Source: Flavisolibacter ginsengisoli DSM 18119
GTDB lineage: Bacteria > Bacteroidota > Bacteroidia > Chitinophagales > Chitinophagaceae
Direction: 5' to 3'
Length of the DNA stretch: 64,000 nt
Assembly (NCBI RefSeq): GCF_900129295.1
Contig: NZ_FQUU01000013.1
Coordinates: 80,040 to 144,039 of the forward strand
In this document: in pieces, positions 53,539 to 61,769 of the stretch
How the letters are laid out: each line of letters opens with the position of its first letter
Position numbering within the stretch: position 1 is the stretch's first letter
Made by a program: the position numbers and the translations under genes
Notes under the pieces: generated by a model
What the model was told of the DNA's origin: nothing
The model's input: the letters and a program-made list of their open reading frames with translations, nothing else
Database searches by the model: none

Positions 53539-54054
53539 ATGGCTAAGTATTCAAAAGGAGCTGGTAAAAAAGTTGAAAAGACCATGCATGAAATGCATCA
53601 GGGAAAATTAAAAAGCGGGCGAAGTGGAAAGAAAGTGACTTCTCGTAAGCAGGCAATTGCAATTGGGTTGTCTGAAGCCAGGGAGAAGGGTGAGAAAGTA
53701 CCGAAAAAATCTTCCTCCTCCAGGAGTAAAGGCTCTTCCAAAAGCTCATCAAGAAAGACAGCTTCAAAGAAAGCAGCACCTAAAAAAGCATCATCTAAAT
53801 CTTCATCGAGAAGTTCCGCTGGTGCATCTAAAAAAGCAAGTTCAAAATCAGGTTCCAGGACTGCTTCAAAAAAGACAGCCTCAAAGAAAAGTTCATCTGG
53901 AGCAAGTTCTAAAAGGTCTGGAAGTTCATCTTCTAAAAGAGGTACATCGAAGAAGTCGTCTTCGAGTGGCAGAACTTCTTCAAGAAGTTCCGGAGGAGCA
54001 AAGAAGTCAGCCAGATCAAAAGCGGGAAGTAAAAGTGCTGGCAATCGTAAATAA
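53539..54054 (+). CDS. DUF6496 / histone-H1-like basic protein
   Basis: A 171-residue protein with two parts. Residues 1-55 hold a conserved module with MHEMHQGKLKSGRSGKKVTS and RKQAIAIGLSEAREKG, the DUF6496-like motif. Residues 56-171 are almost only Lys, Ser, Arg, Ala and Gly in SSS/KKA/SKK repeats, like histone H1 tails and AlgP. It should bind and compact DNA, which fits a stress or stationary-phase role next to topoisomerase IB and NHEJ genes. Long open frames on the other strand and phase are shadows of the repetitive composition. Confidence 0.8.
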   Translation: MAKYSKGAGKKVEKTMHEMHQGKLKSGRSGKKVTSRKQAIAIGLSEAREKGEKVPKKSSSSRSKGSSKSSSRKTASKKAAPKKASSKSSSRSSAGASKKASSKSGSRTASKKTASKKSSSGASSKRSGSSSSKRGTSKKSSSSGRTSSRSSGGAKKSARSKAGSKSAGNRK

Positions 54055-54070
54055 ATCCTTAAGAATATCA

Positions 54071-54118
54071 GGGCAGGTAGATCTTTTGATAAAAACCTGC
54101 CTATTTACTTTTATTTTT
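54071..54118 (+). terminator. Terminator after the H1-like gene
   Basis: Stem ggcaggt with acctgcc and a 16-base loop is followed by TATTTACTTTTATTTTT. On the minus strand it overlaps the end of the topoisomerase gene. Confidence 0.55.
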
Positions 54119-55198
54119 CACCAATTCTTCAAGAATCTTCATAAGTATTCTTTCATCAGATGCATAACCAGCAAGGTCATCTGGCTTTTCTATATTATCT
54201 AATTCCTCAAGATATTTATCAAGGTTCTTCTCTTCATAAAGTTTTATAATGCCAGGATGAACATAATATTTCTTGCATACTGTTCTGGTATTTCCAAGTT
54301 TTTTGCTAACGGTATCAAGGGCAGCTACAATGTTTTTTTTGCGATCAGCATCTGTAGCAGCCTGGCCAATTGATTTAAATGCCCTAAGAATATGTAATGT
54401 TCCTGCCCATGTCCGAAAATCCTTAGCGCTGAAATCTCCACCAGAATTTTCTTTAATGTATCGGTTTACCATACCCGAATCAATGGGATGTCGATTGCCT
54501 TGTGTATCATAGTATTGAAATAATTCCTTTCCGGGAATATCCCTGCATTTTTGTACCATTCTTGCCAATTTCCTGTTTCTTAGGTTTAAAGTATGCTCAA
54601 TGCCTTTTTTCCCTTTAAAGCAAAAGTGTATGGTATCACCTGTAATTTTTACGTGTTTGTCCTTAAGCGTGGTCAATCCATAAGAACCATATAATTTCTC
54701 ATAATCATCATTCCCAATCCTGATATAGGTTCTTTCCATCAGGCTCAAAATTGTTGCTATTATTTTTTCTTCAGTGAGTTCTTTTACTTTAAGATGTTCT
54801 TCCATTTTCAACCTCATAGTAAGAAGCACCTTTCCAAATTCATAGAGCCTGTGAAACTTCGTTTCGTTACGTAACAGGGACCATAGCTGGTGATAACGGT
54901 ATTGTTTACGTCCACGTGCATCAAATCCTGTTGCCTGTATATGTCCGTTTTCTTTATAACAAATCCATACACTGGTCCATGCAGGAGGGATTGCAAGTTT
55001 TTTTATCCTTTCAAGGACTTTCTTATCTTCAACAGGTTTGTTATTATAGATATAAGTAAAGCCAGAACCTTTTTTATTTCTAATGATGCCATTGTCCTTG
55101 TCAGATACATAAAGTAGCTCAGCAACCTCAGCCGCTTTGCTATAATCCTTGTCTATCTTAAGGAATTCTTTGTGAGATAATTCTATAACCTGTTCCAT
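54101..55198 (-). CDS. DNA topoisomerase IB
   Basis: A 365-residue poxvirus-type topoisomerase IB that relaxes supercoils through a 3'-phosphotyrosyl bond. The N-terminal domain has KKLAIPPAWTSVWIC near residue 67. The catalytic domain has Arg in TYIRIGN-YE near residue 153, the FSAKDFRTWAGT block with Arg near residue 263, and the nucleophile Tyr in CKKYYVHP near residue 325. It begins 2 bp after the iron-permease-family gene, so the two are one operon. Confidence 0.93.
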   Translation of the reverse strand: MEQVIELSHKEFLKIDKDYSKAAEVAELLYVSDKDNGIIRNKKGSGFTYIYNNKPVEDKKVLERIKKLAIPPAWTSVWICYKENGHIQATGFDARGRKQYRYHQLWSLLRNETKFHRLYEFGKVLLTMRLKMEEHLKVKELTEEKIIATILSLMERTYIRIGNDDYEKLYGSYGLTTLKDKHVKITGDTIHFCFKGKKGIEHTLNLRNRKLARMVQKCRDIPGKELFQYYDTQGNRHPIDSGMVNRYIKENSGGDFSAKDFRTWAGTLHILRAFKSIGQAATDADRKKNIVAALDTVSKKLGNTRTVCKKYYVHPGIIKLYEEKNLDKYLEELDNIEKPDDLAGYASDERILMKILEELVKNKSK

Positions 55199-55200
55199 AG

Positions 55201-55746
55201 TTAAGATTTCTTTTTCATTAACTCTATCCGTGCCTGGTGAGAGTTTCGTTTATACTGATGTAAATCACTTGCTTCATCTACAGAATGTGAACTATGCAGG
55301 TCATTTTCCGTTTTTGCCAGGTCTGAAAGCCTGATATAGAATTTTTTTAGGAGTTCTAATTCATCCTGCGTGAGGTCTTCCACCACAATCAACCTGTTAC
55401 TTGCTCTCTCGTCACTGGCTATAAGTTCATTTAATTTCAACTGGATGGCCAGCGAATCTTTATTCTGTGATTGTTGTATGATGAAAACCATCAGAAAGGT
55501 GATTATCGTGGTACCTGTGTTGATCACCAGTTGCCAGGTATCGGAATAATGAAATATGGGACCTGTGAATGCCCAAATTAATATTATTGCTACAGCAACT
55601 AAGAACGCCGAGGAAGAACCTGTAACTTTTGTTACAGCTGCTGCAATTTTTTCAAACCTGGCTTTAAATCCTTTTTTCCCCTTCTTTATTTGTTCTGACC
55701 TTATTTCATCTTCTATATTATGTTCTAAATTATTAGGATTTGCCAT
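55201..55746 (-). CDS. Low affinity iron permease family protein
   Basis: A 181-residue membrane protein of the COG5478 type. Two or three hydrophobic segments lie at about residues 45-65 and 72-92. The diagnostic block FLMVFIIQQSQNKDSLAIQLKLNELI near residue 80 is present in pieces: IIQQSQNKDS then LAIQLKLNELI. The C-terminal 60 residues are hydrophilic. A transport role is assumed from the family name only. Pairing with topoisomerase IB in one operon is unusual functionally but resembles general stress regulons elsewhere. Confidence 0.85.
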   Translation of the reverse strand: MANPNNLEHNIEDEIRSEQIKKGKKGFKARFEKIAAAVTKVTGSSSAFLVAVAIILIWAFTGPIFHYSDTWQLVINTGTTIITFLMVFIIQQSQNKDSLAIQLKLNELIASDERASNRLIVVEDLTQDELELLKKFYIRLSDLAKTENDLHSSHSVDEASDLHQYKRNSHQARIELMKKKS

Positions 55747-55772
55747 ATTGATCGTTTATATATAATTAATGA

Positions 55773-55800
55773 AAAAGCCAGGCCAAATGGCCTGGCTTTT
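55773..55800 (-). terminator. Terminator after the YciF-like gene
   Basis: A perfect 12-bp stem (aaaagccaggcc with ggcctggctttt) with an AAAT loop and T/A tracts on both sides, 40 bp after the stop codon on the minus strand. Confidence 0.85.
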
Positions 55801-55840
55801 TTTATTGAAGCTGTATATTGGTTATAAACCTGGGCAGCTA

Positions 55841-56407
55841 TTAGTCTTCTGTTTCCCCTTCTGCACCTATGTTTATACCACTTATGGCAAGTTCTGTAAG
55901 CAGCTGGTCTGCTTCCTTTTCCTCGTCCAGGGTTTCCTGCAACAGATCGGCTATTTCGTTTTCACCCATGGTTTTAGCTAATTGCACCAGGCTACCATAA
56001 GCGGCAATTTCATAATGTTCTACTTTCTGTGCTGCTATAATAAGCCCTGCATCGCGAACCATAGACCCTTTTGGTAATTCCTCCATAAGGCCTTCAGCTT
56101 CTTTAACCAAACCCTCCATTGCCTCGCATTTCTTTGCGCGGGCAGCCATATCAAGTATTTCAAAAACTTCTTCCAGTCTTCCTATCTGCTGTTGTGTCAC
56201 CGCAAGGTGTTCATCAAAAGCATTGGCCAGTTCTTCAGAAGTACATGCCTTTTTCATTTTAGGTAACGCTTTTGTCAGATGCTTTTCCGCCCAATAAATA
56301 TCCTTTAATTCATCAACAAATAGTTCTTTCAACATTGTCTCTTCAGATTTTGAAGAAGACTTACTAGCTGTCTTCCCTGCAACAGGCGATTTTGTATTTC
56401 TTGGCAT
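55841..56407 (-). CDS. YciE/YciF (DUF892) ferritin-like protein
   Basis: A 188-residue protein whose first 23 residues are basic and disordered. The DUF892 core follows, with LKELFVDELKDIYWAEKHL near residue 26, HLAVTQQQIGRLEEVFEIL near residue 68, and AAQKVEHYEIAAYGSL near residue 126. Glu and His residues of the four-helix bundle form a likely di-iron site. The family is a classic general-stress marker in enterobacteria. A sigma-54-like box lies 41 bp upstream. Confidence 0.88.
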   Translation of the reverse strand: MPRNTKSPVAGKTASKSSSKSEETMLKELFVDELKDIYWAEKHLTKALPKMKKACTSEELANAFDEHLAVTQQQIGRLEEVFEILDMAARAKKCEAMEGLVKEAEGLMEELPKGSMVRDAGLIIAAQKVEHYEIAAYGSLVQLAKTMGENEIADLLQETLDEEKEADQLLTELAISGINIGAEGETED

Positions 56408-56447
56408 AATTGAAATGATTTATGATTAATAAATGTTAGGTAGCATA

Positions 56448-56463
56448 TTAAAATATAGTGCCA
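56448..56463 (-). promoter_or_regulatory. Sigma-54-like box upstream of the YciF-like gene
   Basis: TGGCAC-TATAT-TTTAA on the minus strand, preceded by T, 41 bp before the start codon. The -24 half is a perfect sigma-54 match. Confidence 0.6.
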
Positions 56464-56557
56464 ACGACAATTCCTGTAATGCGCTACCATGGTAGTGATC
56501 TGTAGAGTTTTTTACACATGGATTGATTGTTTCATAGTCATCTATACAGGTTTTTTA

Positions 56558-56573
56558 TGGTATCTAATTTGGA
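56558..56573 (+). promoter_or_regulatory. Sigma-54-like box before the Ku operon
   Basis: TGGTAT-CTAAT-TTGGA, 43 bp before the preferred ATG at 56616. The -12 half has TTGG. Confidence 0.4.
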
Positions 56574-56615
56574 GTTATACTAATGAGCCTTTCTATCAAC
56601 ATCAAAAAATTATTT

Positions 56616-57104
56616 ATGGCTACCAATCAACAGTTAAACTTTCTGCAGGAAAAAATCCAGGAAATAGGAAGCGCTATCTTCTTTAATTTGAGTGATTCAG
56701 TTCTCAAATTGCCTACCTCCCTGGTAAGTACCCTTAAAGTAGATGATTATGGTTTTGTCTGGTTCTTCGTTCAGAAACCAAAACAATGTTTAAGTCAATT
56801 TGAACCTGAATTCCCCGTACGCCTTGATTTTTTCAAAAAAGGTAATAATAATTTTTTGCAGGTTATGGGAAAAGGGTGGGTTGTAACCGATCCTGAAGAA
56901 GTGAATTTAATTGAAGTTCCTGAGGAAGTGAAGCATTTAGCTATGAATGATATGGTGCTGGTGAAGGTTAAGATTATGAAAGCTGAATACTATGAACCTA
57001 AAACAGCAGGGCGTTTATCATGGTGGCAAAATGCTGTTCATACTGTAAGTGCGTGGTTTAATAATAGCCATTACAGGCCTGATACCTATTTCCCTGCATC
57101 TTAA
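56616..57104 (+). CDS. PPOX-like (general stress protein 26 type) protein
   Basis: A 162-residue cytoplasmic protein. The order of beta strands, with VWFFVQKPKQCLSQFEPEFP near residue 48 and NNNFLQVMGKGWVVTD near residue 78, suggests the split-barrel flavin-binding fold of pyridoxamine-phosphate-oxidase-like stress proteins. I use the ATG at 56616, because the upstream 11 codons lie too near the promoter box. It precedes ku by 15 bp. The PPOX assignment is tentative. Confidence 0.6.
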   Translation: MATNQQLNFLQEKIQEIGSAIFFNLSDSVLKLPTSLVSTLKVDDYGFVWFFVQKPKQCLSQFEPEFPVRLDFFKKGNNNFLQVMGKGWVVTDPEEVNLIEVPEEVKHLAMNDMVLVKVKIMKAEYYEPKTAGRLSWWQNAVHTVSAWFNNSHYRPDTYFPAS

Positions 57105-57119
57105 TTTAAAATATAAGAT

Positions 57120-57899
57120 ATGAGATCAATCTGGTCAGGAGCTATATCATTTGGGTTAGTGAACATTCCTGTAAAATTGGGTAGTGCCATAGAAGCAGGA
57201 AATGAGTTGGATTTTGATATGCTCTCTAAAAAGGATCTGGCGCCTATTCGTTATGCCCGGATAGATACCAAAACAGATAAAGAAGTGCCGTGGAAGGATA
57301 TAGTAAAGGGCTATCAATATGCAAAAGGGAAATATGTAGTGGTTACAGATGAAGACTTTGCCAGTGCCAGCCCGGAAAAATCAAAGACAATAGATATTGT
57401 TCAGTTTGTGAAAGAGGAGGAAATAGATCCTATTTATTACGAGAAGCCGTATTACCTGACTCCTGATAAAGGCGCTTCTAAGTCATATAATTTATTAATT
57501 AAAGCCCTGGAAGAAACCAAAACCGTTGGGTTAGCTGAATTTATGTTACGTAATCGACAACATATTTGTGCTTTAAAAGTTCGGGATGGGGTTTTATTGT
57601 TGAACCAGATGAGATATCATGAGGAAATCAGGGAAGTTCCCGAGGTGGAAGCAACTAAATCCAATAAGATTACTTCCAAGGAATTGGATCTGGCAGTTAA
57701 ACTTATTGATCAGCTTACCGAAAAATTCAAACCCGAAGCCTTTAAAGACACTTATGTTAATGAATTGAAGAAGGTGATAAAGGCAAAAGCGGCTGGAAAG
57801 GCAATACATATAGCGGAACCAAAGAAAGCTTCTGCAACTGTCAAAGATCTGATGGAAGTATTAAAACAAAGCCTGGAAACAAAAAAGAAAACAGCTTAA
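57120..57899 (+). CDS. ku: Ku DNA-end-binding protein
   Basis: A 259-residue bacterial Ku. It encircles broken DNA ends as a homodimer and recruits LigD in non-homologous end joining. The signature start MRSIWSGAISFGLVNIPVKL and YYLTPDKGASKSYNLLIKAL near residue 116 are typical. A Lys-rich C-terminal tail is short. It lies between the PPOX-like gene and ligD, separated from ligD by a terminator and a second promoter box, so the two may be regulated separately or together. Confidence 0.95.
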   Translation: MRSIWSGAISFGLVNIPVKLGSAIEAGNELDFDMLSKKDLAPIRYARIDTKTDKEVPWKDIVKGYQYAKGKYVVVTDEDFASASPEKSKTIDIVQFVKEEEIDPIYYEKPYYLTPDKGASKSYNLLIKALEETKTVGLAEFMLRNRQHICALKVRDGVLLLNQMRYHEEIREVPEVEATKSNKITSKELDLAVKLIDQLTEKFKPEAFKDTYVNELKKVIKAKAAGKAIHIAEPKKASATVKDLMEVLKQSLETKKKTA

Positions 57900-57918
57900 T
57901 AGTGCTCAATATATATCC

Positions 57919-57946
57919 AGAGCCCATTAACATGGGCTCTTTTTTG
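57919..57946 (+). terminator. Terminator after ku
   Basis: A perfect 8-bp stem (agagccca with tgggctct) with a six-base loop is followed by six T residues. Confidence 0.85.
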
Positions 57947-58048
57947 TGCCCATACCTAAGTTAATTATAGTATCAATATTTTCAATAGTTGAAGGTGAAG
58001 AGAATGAGTATTCCGGAATATTACTTCTCAATCTATTCATTGTTTTAG

Positions 58049-58064
58049 TGGCATAAGTTTTTTG
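58049..58064 (+). promoter_or_regulatory. Sigma-54-like box upstream of ligD
   Basis: TGGCAT-AAGTT-TTTTG, followed by CC. It lies only 14 bp before the ligD start codon, so the leader would be very short. Confidence 0.4.
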
Positions 58065-58078
58065 CCTGGTATATCAAT

Positions 58079-60874
58079 ATGAGCTTATCCCTTTATAATA
58101 AAAAGCGTCATTTTGATAAGACCTCTGAGCCCAAAGGAAAAGAAAAGTCTTCTAAGGGGTCTTTGCGTTTTGTAGTACAAAAACATGATGCTTCGCATGT
58201 GCATTATGATTTCAGACTGGAAATGGAAGGCGTTTTAAAAAGTTGGGCAGTACCCAAAGGGCCTTCTTTAAATCCAGCGGATAAACGTCTTGCTATGGCA
58301 GTAGAGGATCATCCTTTTGATTACAGAAACTTTGAGGGCATTATACCAGAAGGCAACTATGGAGGTGGGACTGTGATCGTCTGGGATGAAGGTACATACG
58401 AACCAATTAACAGCGAAGGTTTAAGCCGCAAGGAAAAGGAAAAGATGTTGTTGCATCAATTACATTCCGGCAATTTAAAGTTTGTATTACATGGTGAAAA
58501 ACTAAATGGTGAATATGCTTTGTTTTTAATGAAGTCAAGAGGGGAAAGATCTTGGATCCTGGTTAAAAAGAAAGATGAATATGCTAACGAAAAGGATATT
58601 ACGGAGCAAAATACTTCCGTTTTATCTGGAAAGACTATAGCAGAGATTGCTGAAGAAAATGGGACAGTACCAAATCACCCTGAAGCATTGGTTAAAAAAG
58701 CAACAAGAAAGAAGGTTAGTTTATTGGAAGAGAAGAAAGCAACTCCGACAAAGAAACCTGCTACAAATAGTCGTCCAACAAAAGTAGCTCGTACCTCACC
58801 TATACATGGTAAAAAAAAAGTCCTTAAAGTTCTTCAGGTACTAGGTGACAATAAAGATAAGGCTGTAAAAGCACCTATGCCTGTTGATGTTGTTCCAATG
58901 CTTGCTACATTGATTACAGAACCATTTAATGATGATAAGTGGATTTTTGAGATCAAATGGGATGGATATAGAGCAGTTGCTTATTGTAATGGATCTTCAG
59001 TTGAATTGGCATCACGTAGGTTGCAGTCATTTACTGATAAATATGCACCTGTTTCAGATGCTTTAAGTAAGCTTCAGGTTAAAGCAGTCTTTGATGGAGA
59101 AATTGTTGCTGTTAATGAAAAGGGTGCTCCTGAATTCCAATTATTGCAAAACTGGCAAAATACTCCTGCCCAATTGCAGTATTTTATTTTCGACATTATT
59201 TGGCTCGACGGGTATGATGTTACTCAACTGCCCCTTGTTGAGCGCAAAAGAATTTTAAAGGAGTTATTACCTGAAAATGACCCAATAATAAAATACAGTG
59301 ATCACGTAGAAACAAAAGGAGAAGATTTTTTCAAAATAGCTTTAAAGCAAGGGCTTGAAGGTATTATGGCTAAGAAAGCTAACAGCACTTACAAAATTGC
59401 CACGCGAAGCGATGATTGGGTAAAGATAAAAGTTAATCAAAGACAAGAGGTTGTAATTGCAGGATTTACCCAGCCCAGGAATACAAGGAAGTTCTTTGGA
59501 TCTTTATTGTTAGGAGTATATGACGGTAAAGAACTTGTATATGTTGGTCATACAGGCAGTGGTTTTAATGGAAAAAGTCTTGAAGCAGTTCATAAAAAAT
59601 TGCAGCCATTAATTGTTGACCAGTCGCCCTTTGACAAAAAGCCAAAAACAAATATGCCCCCTACATGGGTAAAGCCCAAATTGGTCTGTGAGATTAAGTT
59701 TTCTGAGTGGACTAAAGATCGCATGGCTCGTCATCCTATTTTTATGGGATTGCGTGATGACAAAAAGGCAAAAGATGTAATATTCGAAAAACCTAAAAAT
59801 ATGGCGCAACTATCAAGTTCAAAGAAATCTGCTCCTAAAAAGGATGCTTCAAAGACGAATACCAAAAAAGCAGGTGCAAAGGCTACATCAAAGAAGGCTC
59901 AAAAAAAAAGCCCGGTAAGTTTTCGTCCCAATAATATACAGGTAGATATAGATGCAGGTACCGACCAATTAATAACGATAAATGGTCACGAATTAAAACT
60001 TACGAACCTCGACAAACAATATTGGAAAAAGGAGAAGTTTTCAAAAGGAGATATGGTCAATTACTACCTCAGGATGGAACCTTTTATAATGCCCTATATG
60101 GTAGATAGACCCCAGTCTTTAAATCGCCACCCGAATGGTATTTACGGACCTAATTTTTTCCAAAAGGATGTAAAGGGAAAAGTGCCGGATTGGATGCAAA
60201 CACATGATGATTTCAGTGAATCAACAAACGCAACTGTTGAATACCTGGTTTGCTCGAATGAGGCAACATTAATCTATATGGCTAACCTGGGTTGTATAGA
60301 AATGCATCCATGGCATTCAAGATCGCAAAGTTGGGAAAATCCCGATTGGTGTCTTATAGACCTTGACCCTGATAAGACTAATAGTTTTGACCAGGTCATA
60401 AATGTAGCACAGGTTGTTCGTAAAATATTAGATGCTATCGGTGCTAAAAGTAATGTAAAGACCTCGGGTTCTTCAGGTATTCATATTTATATTCCTTTAG
60501 GCGCAAAGTATAATTATGATCAGTCAAAGCAGTTGGCAGAATTGGTAGTTAATATGGTGCACCAGGAAATGCCAGATATAACCAGCATAGAGCGCAGCCC
60601 TGCCAAAAGAAAGGGATTGATTTATTTGGATTATCTGCAAAACAGGCAGACTCAGACCGCAGCAGCTCCTTATTCTTTAAGGCCTAAGCCTGGAGTGCCG
60701 GTATCAACGCCACTCGACTGGAGTGAAGTAAAAAAAGGGTTAACACCTACAACATATAATGCAAGGAATATTTGGGACAGGTTAAAAATTGAAGGTGATC
60801 TGTTTAAACCTGTGTTGGGAAAAGGTATAGACCTTGACAAGGTATTAAGTAAATTAGCTTCCTTGATGAAATGA
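58079..60874 (+). CDS. ligD: ATP-dependent DNA ligase D (NHEJ)
   Basis: A 931-residue multidomain NHEJ repair enzyme. Order is phosphoesterase, ligase, polymerase. The phosphoesterase (about residues 28-165) has FVVQKHDASHVHYDFRLEME. A Lys/Thr/Pro-rich linker (about 205-265) follows. The ligase has its nucleophile Lys in EIKWDGYR (Lys293). A second Lys/Ala-rich linker precedes the primase-like polymerase domain (after about 625), with LIDLDPDKTNS holding the metal-binding Asp pair and TSGSSGIHIYIPL near residue 800. The order differs from Pseudomonas (ligase first) and mycobacteria (polymerase first). It pairs with Ku. Confidence 0.96.
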   Translation: MSLSLYNKKRHFDKTSEPKGKEKSSKGSLRFVVQKHDASHVHYDFRLEMEGVLKSWAVPKGPSLNPADKRLAMAVEDHPFDYRNFEGIIPEGNYGGGTVIVWDEGTYEPINSEGLSRKEKEKMLLHQLHSGNLKFVLHGEKLNGEYALFLMKSRGERSWILVKKKDEYANEKDITEQNTSVLSGKTIAEIAEENGTVPNHPEALVKKATRKKVSLLEEKKATPTKKPATNSRPTKVARTSPIHGKKKVLKVLQVLGDNKDKAVKAPMPVDVVPMLATLITEPFNDDKWIFEIKWDGYRAVAYCNGSSVELASRRLQSFTDKYAPVSDALSKLQVKAVFDGEIVAVNEKGAPEFQLLQNWQNTPAQLQYFIFDIIWLDGYDVTQLPLVERKRILKELLPENDPIIKYSDHVETKGEDFFKIALKQGLEGIMAKKANSTYKIATRSDDWVKIKVNQRQEVVIAGFTQPRNTRKFFGSLLLGVYDGKELVYVGHTGSGFNGKSLEAVHKKLQPLIVDQSPFDKKPKTNMPPTWVKPKLVCEIKFSEWTKDRMARHPIFMGLRDDKKAKDVIFEKPKNMAQLSSSKKSAPKKDASKTNTKKAGAKATSKKAQKKSPVSFRPNNIQVDIDAGTDQLITINGHELKLTNLDKQYWKKEKFSKGDMVNYYLRMEPFIMPYMVDRPQSLNRHPNGIYGPNFFQKDVKGKVPDWMQTHDDFSESTNATVEYLVCSNEATLIYMANLGCIEMHPWHSRSQSWENPDWCLIDLDPDKTNSFDQVINVAQVVRKILDAIGAKSNVKTSGSSGIHIYIPLGAKYNYDQSKQLAELVVNMVHQEMPDITSIERSPAKRKGLIYLDYLQNRQTQTAAAPYSLRPKPGVPVSTPLDWSEVKKGLTPTTYNARNIWDRLKIEGDLFKPVLGKGIDLDKVLSKLASLMK

Positions 60875-60875
60875 A

Positions 60876-61760
60876 ATGAATAAAGCTCTTACCCTCTATA
60901 ATAAGAATAGCCTGGAATTTATAAATGAAGAATTCAAAATTGAGATCCTTACAAATGATTGTTTGTTTACTGAAGGACCTGTCTGGAACAAGGAAGGTTA
61001 TTACCTCTTTAGTGATACAACCGCAAATGTTATTTATAAAATACTCCCACAAGGTGATAAGGAGGTTTTCTTGCAAGATGCCGGGACCGGTAATCCAGAA
61101 GATCCCGATTTGAAACCAGGGCAAGCGGGTTCCAACGGGCTTGCATATGATAACAGCGGAAAATTGCTTATTTGTCAGCATGGTGGCCATGCAATTGCCA
61201 GGTATGATGGACATCAAATAAGTCCATTTATCACTTCATTTGAAAATAAGCCTTTTAATAGTCCTAATGATTTGGTTTTTCATAATGATCAACGTTTATA
61301 TTTCAGTGATCCACCTTATGGCTTAAAAGATGGGAAATTAAACCCTTCAAAGTTTCAATCTTTTGCTGGTGTATATTGTTGGAATAATGGAAATATACAA
61401 TTGGTGTGTGACAAATACCAATACCCTAATGGCGTATGCCTGACTCATGATCAAAAACATTTATTTATATGCTCCAATAAACCATTTGAAAAGTTTATAT
61501 CCATATATGATACATCTAATAATCTTTTTGAAAAGATATTAGCAGAAGAAAATAGTGATGGGATAGAATGCGACCGGAATGGTAATATTTATTTATGCAA
61601 TAAAGATGGATTAATTATTCTTGATAAAGATGGCCAGCGATCTGCAATTGTAGAACTGCCTGCTATCCCATCCAACCTATGTTGGGGTGGTGGATATATG
61701 AAAGATTTACTCATTACTGCCAGGGAATATGTATTGTTGATTAAAGGCTTTTTGAAATAA
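60876..61760 (+). CDS. SMP-30/gluconolactonase family protein
   Basis: A 294-residue six-bladed beta-propeller hydrolase. Motifs are CLFTEGPVWNKEGYYLFSD near residue 29, GSNGLAYD near residue 87, FNSPNDLVFHNDQRLYFSDP near residue 127 and NGVCLTHDQKHLF near residue 182. These Glu and Asn/Asp residues form the metal site of SMP-30/gluconolactonases. It begins one base after the ligD stop and must be translated from the same mRNA. A link between a lactonase and end joining is not obvious, and the substrate is unknown. Confidence 0.85.
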   Translation: MNKALTLYNKNSLEFINEEFKIEILTNDCLFTEGPVWNKEGYYLFSDTTANVIYKILPQGDKEVFLQDAGTGNPEDPDLKPGQAGSNGLAYDNSGKLLICQHGGHAIARYDGHQISPFITSFENKPFNSPNDLVFHNDQRLYFSDPPYGLKDGKLNPSKFQSFAGVYCWNNGNIQLVCDKYQYPNGVCLTHDQKHLFICSNKPFEKFISIYDTSNNLFEKILAEENSDGIECDRNGNIYLCNKDGLIILDKDGQRSAIVELPAIPSNLCWGGGYMKDLLITAREYVLLIKGFLK

Positions 61761-61769
61761 TTTAAATTA

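Noticed and set aside
53543..54202. Long open frames on the minus strand and in another phase over the H1-like gene
   Set aside because: They arise from the Lys/Ser codon repeats. Their products are extreme in composition (acidic Leu/Phe/Glu, or Lys/Gln/Val) and have no start-site context.
55765..55780. TGGCTT-TTTCA-TTAAT before the iron permease-family gene as a promoter
   Set aside because: It overlaps the 3' arm and T-tail of the YciF terminator, so the match may simply be that hairpin.
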